A stretch of 7,888 nt of DNA. Source: Paludibacteraceae bacterium (GTDB lineage Bacteria; Bacteroidota; Bacteroidia; Bacteroidales; Paludibacteraceae). The position numbers and the translations under genes are program-made. Positions 6,078 to 7,888 of this stretch are shown in pieces. Position 1 is the first letter of the stretch; every line of letters starts with the position of its first letter. Under the pieces are notes generated by a model. That model was given only the letters and a program-made list of their open reading frames with translations. It was not told where the DNA came from and did no database searches. The stretch spans positions 1-7,888 of the forward strand of contig JAEDNI010000058.1 in NCBI GenBank assembly GCA_016302585.1, read 5' to 3'.

Positions 6078-6110
6078 AAAATAATTATATGGAAACATCT
6101 GTCCAATAAA
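6078..6110 (-). promoter_or_regulatory. Distal TTTATTGGAC-type promoter upstream of rloAB
   Basis: Minus-strand TTTATTGGACAGAT (6097-6110) is identical over 14 bases to the site before the truncated ATPase. TATAAT (6084-6089) follows TTGGAC by 11 nt; with a 17-nt spacer the box would be TATTTT (6078-6083). A transcript from here would carry a leader of roughly 155-165 nt that includes the 6015-6037 hairpin and the proximal promoter. Confidence 0.5.
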
Positions 6111-6314
6111 AAGTACCATTAACGAACCTTACTTACCGTGTTAATCTCGCTTACCTCGGAGGTTTGTCTAGGTTCCTTCCTCCGCAAATGCCATTAACTT
6201 ACGAAGGCATACCGTTATTTGGAAAGGTGATACTTCTGAGAAGCTAGCGTTGATATTGACCTCATATTGGACTTGGGAAATACCTGGCGTTGAATCTTTT
6301 TGACATAATCGAAA

Positions 6315-6334
6315 GGCAGCCCAGAAGGGCTACC
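6315..6334 (-). terminator. Terminator of the Fic/DUF6809-like operon
   Basis: GGTAGCCC and GGGCTGCC pair on the minus strand (8 bp, one wobble) around a TTCT loop and are followed by TTTCGATTATG. It starts 12 bp after the stop of the 103-aa gene. Confidence 0.7.
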
Positions 6335-6345
6335 CCTGATTTAGT

Positions 6346-6657
6346 TTACTCGTTATTCAATTCTTTTGCCAACTGGAACCCTAAATGGATGCCGTCAACA
6401 AAGCCGGTTTGTTGGTGCTTACAACAGATACGGCAAACGGCGTTAATGATCTCGTCCTGTTCTCGGAGAGTCTTACCGGTTATTGATTCGTACAGTTCAT
6501 CGAATGCCAGCTTGACTTCATCGGTGTCGTCTGTACAGACCTGCTCATAGTAAATATTGTAAAGAAGACCCAAGACAGAATCTGCGTTGTCACCAAAGTT
6601 CGGCTCTGTAGCATTCAGCATCTCCTGCAGAAGGCGCGCAAAGTTGTCCATTTTCAT
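6346..6657 (-). CDS. Small DUF6809-like protein, 103 aa
   Basis: The product is helical and acidic, with FDELYESITGKTLREQDEIINAVCRICCKHQQTGF (residues about 52-86) and a C-terminal helix FVDGIHLGFQLAKELN. The LYESITGKTLRE...DEIINAVC pattern and the FVxGxxxGxxLAxEL ending recall DUF6809-type small proteins of Firmicutes mobile elements; I cannot confirm the family here. The ATG lies 5 bp after the stop of the Fic gene, and its ribosome site GAGGAG is provided by the last Glu codons of the Fic gene, so the two genes are translationally linked. The cysteines are clustered (CRICC) without a clear metal-site pattern. The function is unknown; it could be a partner or antidote of the Fic protein or simply co-transferred. 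Confidence 0.8.
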   Translation of the reverse strand: MKMDNFARLLQEMLNATEPNFGDNADSVLGLLYNIYYEQVCTDDTDEVKLAFDELYESITGKTLREQDEIINAVCRICCKHQQTGFVDGIHLGFQLAKELNNE

Positions 6658-6662
6658 ACGAC

Positions 6663-7613
6663 TTACTCCTCCTCGTCTTCATCCATCGGATTAATCGAAT
6701 CGAACATTGCTCCAGGCTCTCGCAGTCTTTGGAGTGCGATCTGCGCTTCAAAACGAGCCTGGCAATCCAGGACGATATCTGTCAGAATACTGCGGTCCTG
6801 ATCCCACTGGCGGATGCCTTCCAGATAGTCGGTCCGTCTCTTGTCATCAATGATGAAAGGCATCACATCGTGCCGGAGACACTCCTTGAACATGATGATT
6901 CTGCCTACACGACCGTTGTAATCATCGAAGGGTGCAAGACGTTCGAAGCGAACGTGGAAGTCCAGAATTTCTCTGCGTTCCTTCGTCGGAATCGCTTCGT
7001 AGTTAGCAATCAGTTGCTTTAGATTGTTGCGGATTTCCTCCGCAGACAGTTTTGCGCGCCATTCCTGTTTGGAATTGGCAGTTCGATATTCCCCAGGATT
7101 CACACGCAATTTTCGGGCATCTACGGTCCCTTGCGTGAGTCGGCGGTGAACCTCTTTTACTAATTTTTCTGTCAGCGGTTCGTTTATCCGACTCATCAGA
7201 TACTCCAATGTAGCGAAATGATTTGATGTTTCTATCAAATCGGATACCTTCAAGGGTTCAAACCCAACTTTTACCTTTCCTTTCATGTACACATCTGACG
7301 TACACCTTCTGGTCAGTCTGACGCTCGCCAACCTGCCGGAACTGTAGGCGAAGTTGATCTGGACATAATCATAGAGTCCATGGAACCCCTTCTTTGTCAT
7401 CTGTTTTGCCAGCAACTGCGCGGTTGGCAAAAGCTCTTGGATCTTAGGTTCCGACCGTTCCTTTCGCGTGGGGCGGACTGCATCCTCTGGAACCATCCAT
7501 GCCCCATTTTGCATGATTGCGCCCGGAATTCTGCCATTTCGGCAATAAATTCTCACCTGTTGACCGGTGAGGTTCCAGACTTTTGCCATCTCATTTGCGG
7601 ATACGTACTTCAT
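6663..7613 (-). CDS. HTH-Fic fusion protein with a degenerate Fic motif
   Basis: The 316-residue product begins with a MerR/excisionase-like winged helix (MKYVSANEMAKVWNLTGQQVRIYCRNGRIPGA..WMVPEDA, residues 1-46), followed by a linker and a Fic domain (about 120-295). The Fic core reads FERLAPFDDYNGRVGR (223-238). The family motif is HxFx(D/E)GNGRxxR, so the catalytic histidine is Ala227 and the first glycine is Tyr232, while Phe229, Asp231, Asn233, Gly234, Arg235 and Arg238 are kept. SDLIET (124-129) resembles the inhibitory (S/T)xxxE(G/N) motif but ends in Thr. Canonical Fic proteins transfer AMP or related groups to target hydroxyls; without the histidine this one may be inactive or use another chemistry. 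The acidic C-terminus (DEDEEE) also encodes the next gene's ribosome site. The ATG at 7611-7613 is preceded by GAAAGG at 9 nt; an upstream TTG (7646) or ATG (7622) is less likely. Confidence 0.88.
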   Translation of the reverse strand: MKYVSANEMAKVWNLTGQQVRIYCRNGRIPGAIMQNGAWMVPEDAVRPTRKERSEPKIQELLPTAQLLAKQMTKKGFHGLYDYVQINFAYSSGRLASVRLTRRCTSDVYMKGKVKVGFEPLKVSDLIETSNHFATLEYLMSRINEPLTEKLVKEVHRRLTQGTVDARKLRVNPGEYRTANSKQEWRAKLSAEEIRNNLKQLIANYEAIPTKERREILDFHVRFERLAPFDDYNGRVGRIIMFKECLRHDVMPFIIDDKRRTDYLEGIRQWDQDRSILTDIVLDCQARFEAQIALQRLREPGAMFDSINPMDEDEEE

Positions 7614-7711
7614 AATGTTCATCCTTTCAGCGGTTTGATTTTCCAATACGCCGCGGTTAGGTTTTTCTTACCGGTTACGGGCGCAATCAAAGGCCTTCCC
7701 GATAATTTACG

Positions 7712-7731
7712 TACTGGAATAAATACTGGAA
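7712..7731. repeat. Direct repeat TACTGGAA, 12-bp period
   Basis: TACTGGAA occurs at 7712-7719 and again at 7724-7731, separated by TAAA. It lies about 110 bp from the attachment site and about 100 bp upstream of the Fic start. Arm-type integrase or excisionase sites often look like this, but an operator for the HTH-Fic protein is equally possible. Confidence 0.55.
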
Positions 7732-7780
7732 CAAAACTGAATTTATTTGCACTAGCTGAAAAACAATGAACTTTTTAAGA

Positions 7781-7820
7781 GTAAATACGGCACATATGTG
7801 CCAAATAACACGTAATTTAC
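7781..7820. repeat. Nested palindrome beside the attachment site
   Basis: GGCACATATGTGCC (7789-7802) is a perfect 14-bp palindrome, enclosed by GTAAAT (7781-7786) and ATTTAC (7815-7820). A further perfect palindrome CCGTACGG lies at 7831-7838, 5 bp before the tRNA identity begins. No gene spans this region. Confidence 0.65.
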
Positions 7821-7843
7821 AACCTATCCACCGTACGGAGACG

Positions 7844-7888
7844 ATGGCATTCAAGAGGTCAGCGGTTCGATCCCGCTTATCTCCACCA
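7844..7888 (+). other. Attachment site (attR-like): 3' half of tRNA-Ala(GGC)
   Basis: The 45 bases read as a tRNA from the anticodon loop to the end: loop ATGGCAT with anticodon GGC at 7846-7848, 3' anticodon stem TCAAG, variable AGGTC, a perfect T arm AGCGG-TTCGATC-CCGCT (7861-7877), acceptor strand TATCTCC, discriminator A and encoded CCA. The bases before it (AGACG) cannot pair with TCAAG and no D arm or 5' acceptor strand precedes it, so it is not a whole tRNA. Identity starting at the anticodon loop is the usual crossover position for tyrosine integrases. Confidence 0.85.

Larger units (their letters stand above)
5968..6345. other. Gene-free spacer upstream of rloAB with inverted repeats
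   Basis: No convincing gene is present. From left to right it holds: a hairpin AAATTTCCC-TTTTA-GGGAATTTT at about 6015-6037, followed on the plus strand by a T-rich stretch; the third TTTATTGGAC-type promoter (6078-6110, minus); an inverted repeat CGGAGG/CCTCCG (6157-6162 and 6179-6184); an adjacent ATGCC/GGCAT pair (6188-6192 and 6206-6210); and the terminator at 6315-6334. A CTTACC-like motif recurs at about 6129-6155. A structured leader RNA or small RNA is possible but unsupported. Confidence 0.5.
1..7888. mobile_element. Right-hand part of a tRNA-Ala(GGC)-integrated genomic island
   Basis: The left edge carries the C-terminal end of a tyrosine integrase and the right edge is a tRNA-Ala(GGC) 3' half ending in CCA without its 5' half, as expected for an integrative element that duplicates the tRNA 3' end. 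Between them lie accessory genes only: a truncated ATPase, a CoiA-like pair, an XRE-SLOG pair, RloAB and a Fic pair, with no housekeeping genes. If the fragment is attR, the intact tRNA and the rest of the integrase should lie to the left, outside the window. The integrase could instead belong to a neighbouring tandem element. Confidence 0.65.

Noticed and set aside
6266..6295. Plus-strand TTGGAC with a TTGAAT box 17 nt later
   Set aside because: The -10 is weak and no plus-strand gene follows; it runs into the Fic operon terminator.
6290..6550. 86-codon plus-strand frame
   Set aside because: It spans the terminator and the opposite strand of the DUF6809-like gene, with no ribosome site.
7614..7646. 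TTG start extending the Fic protein by 11 residues
   Set aside because: The ATG at 7613 has GAAAGG upstream and begins directly with the HTH domain; the TTG has no ribosome site.
7800..7888. Complete tRNA gene at the right edge
   Set aside because: Only the 3' half is present: AGACG before the anticodon loop does not pair with TCAAG and there is no D arm or 5' acceptor strand.
1..7888. CRISPR array, IS inverted repeats or ribosomal RNA
   Set aside because: No regularly spaced repeats, transposase genes or rRNA-like sequence were seen.

Overview
The window looks like the right-hand part of an integrated genomic island in a Gram-positive, probably Clostridia-type gut bacterium (Oscillospiraceae/Lachnospiraceae-like; this is inference). 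The reasons are the AGGAGG/AAGGTGA-type ribosome binding sites, the moderate GC with AT-rich spacers, the style of the integrase and XRE genes, and a right edge that matches the 3' half of a Firmicutes-type tRNA-Ala(GGC). The left edge holds the last 60 codons of a tyrosine integrase. The right edge is a 45-nt tRNA 3' half ending exactly in CCA, which is what integration at a tRNA gene leaves behind.

Layout, left to right: integrase C-terminus (+, 1-183); a hairpin; an AAA/ABC-type ATPase cut off after Walker A (-, 282-620); an unrecognised 131-aa protein (-, 696-1091); a terminator-like hairpin; a two-gene unit (-, 1214-3048) encoding a CoiA-like multi-zinc-finger protein and a protein with YS repeats and an HTH-like C-terminal domain; a SLOG/DUF1273-like protein (-, 3161-3619) divergent from an XRE repressor (+, 3743-3991), with a symmetrical operator/promoter region between them; a bidirectional terminator; a RloA/RloB (AbiL-like) ATPase plus Toprim-like nuclease operon (-, 4029-5914); about 430 bp without a gene; a DUF6809-like small protein and an HTH-Fic fusion protein (-, 6346-7613); then about 230 bp of repeats and palindromes leading into the attachment site.

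Functionally this is a cargo region of a mobile element. RloAB is a recognisable anti-phage/abortive-infection-type module. The XRE-SLOG pair looks like a self-regulated accessory module. The CoiA-like/YS-repeat pair is the best candidate for an undescribed system. The Fic protein lacks the catalytic histidine. Three minus-strand units (truncated ATPase, CoiA-like pair, RloAB) share the promoter signature TTTATTGGAC-N11-TATA(A/T)T, which suggests common control of the cargo. All functional statements come from reading the sequence; no database search was run.
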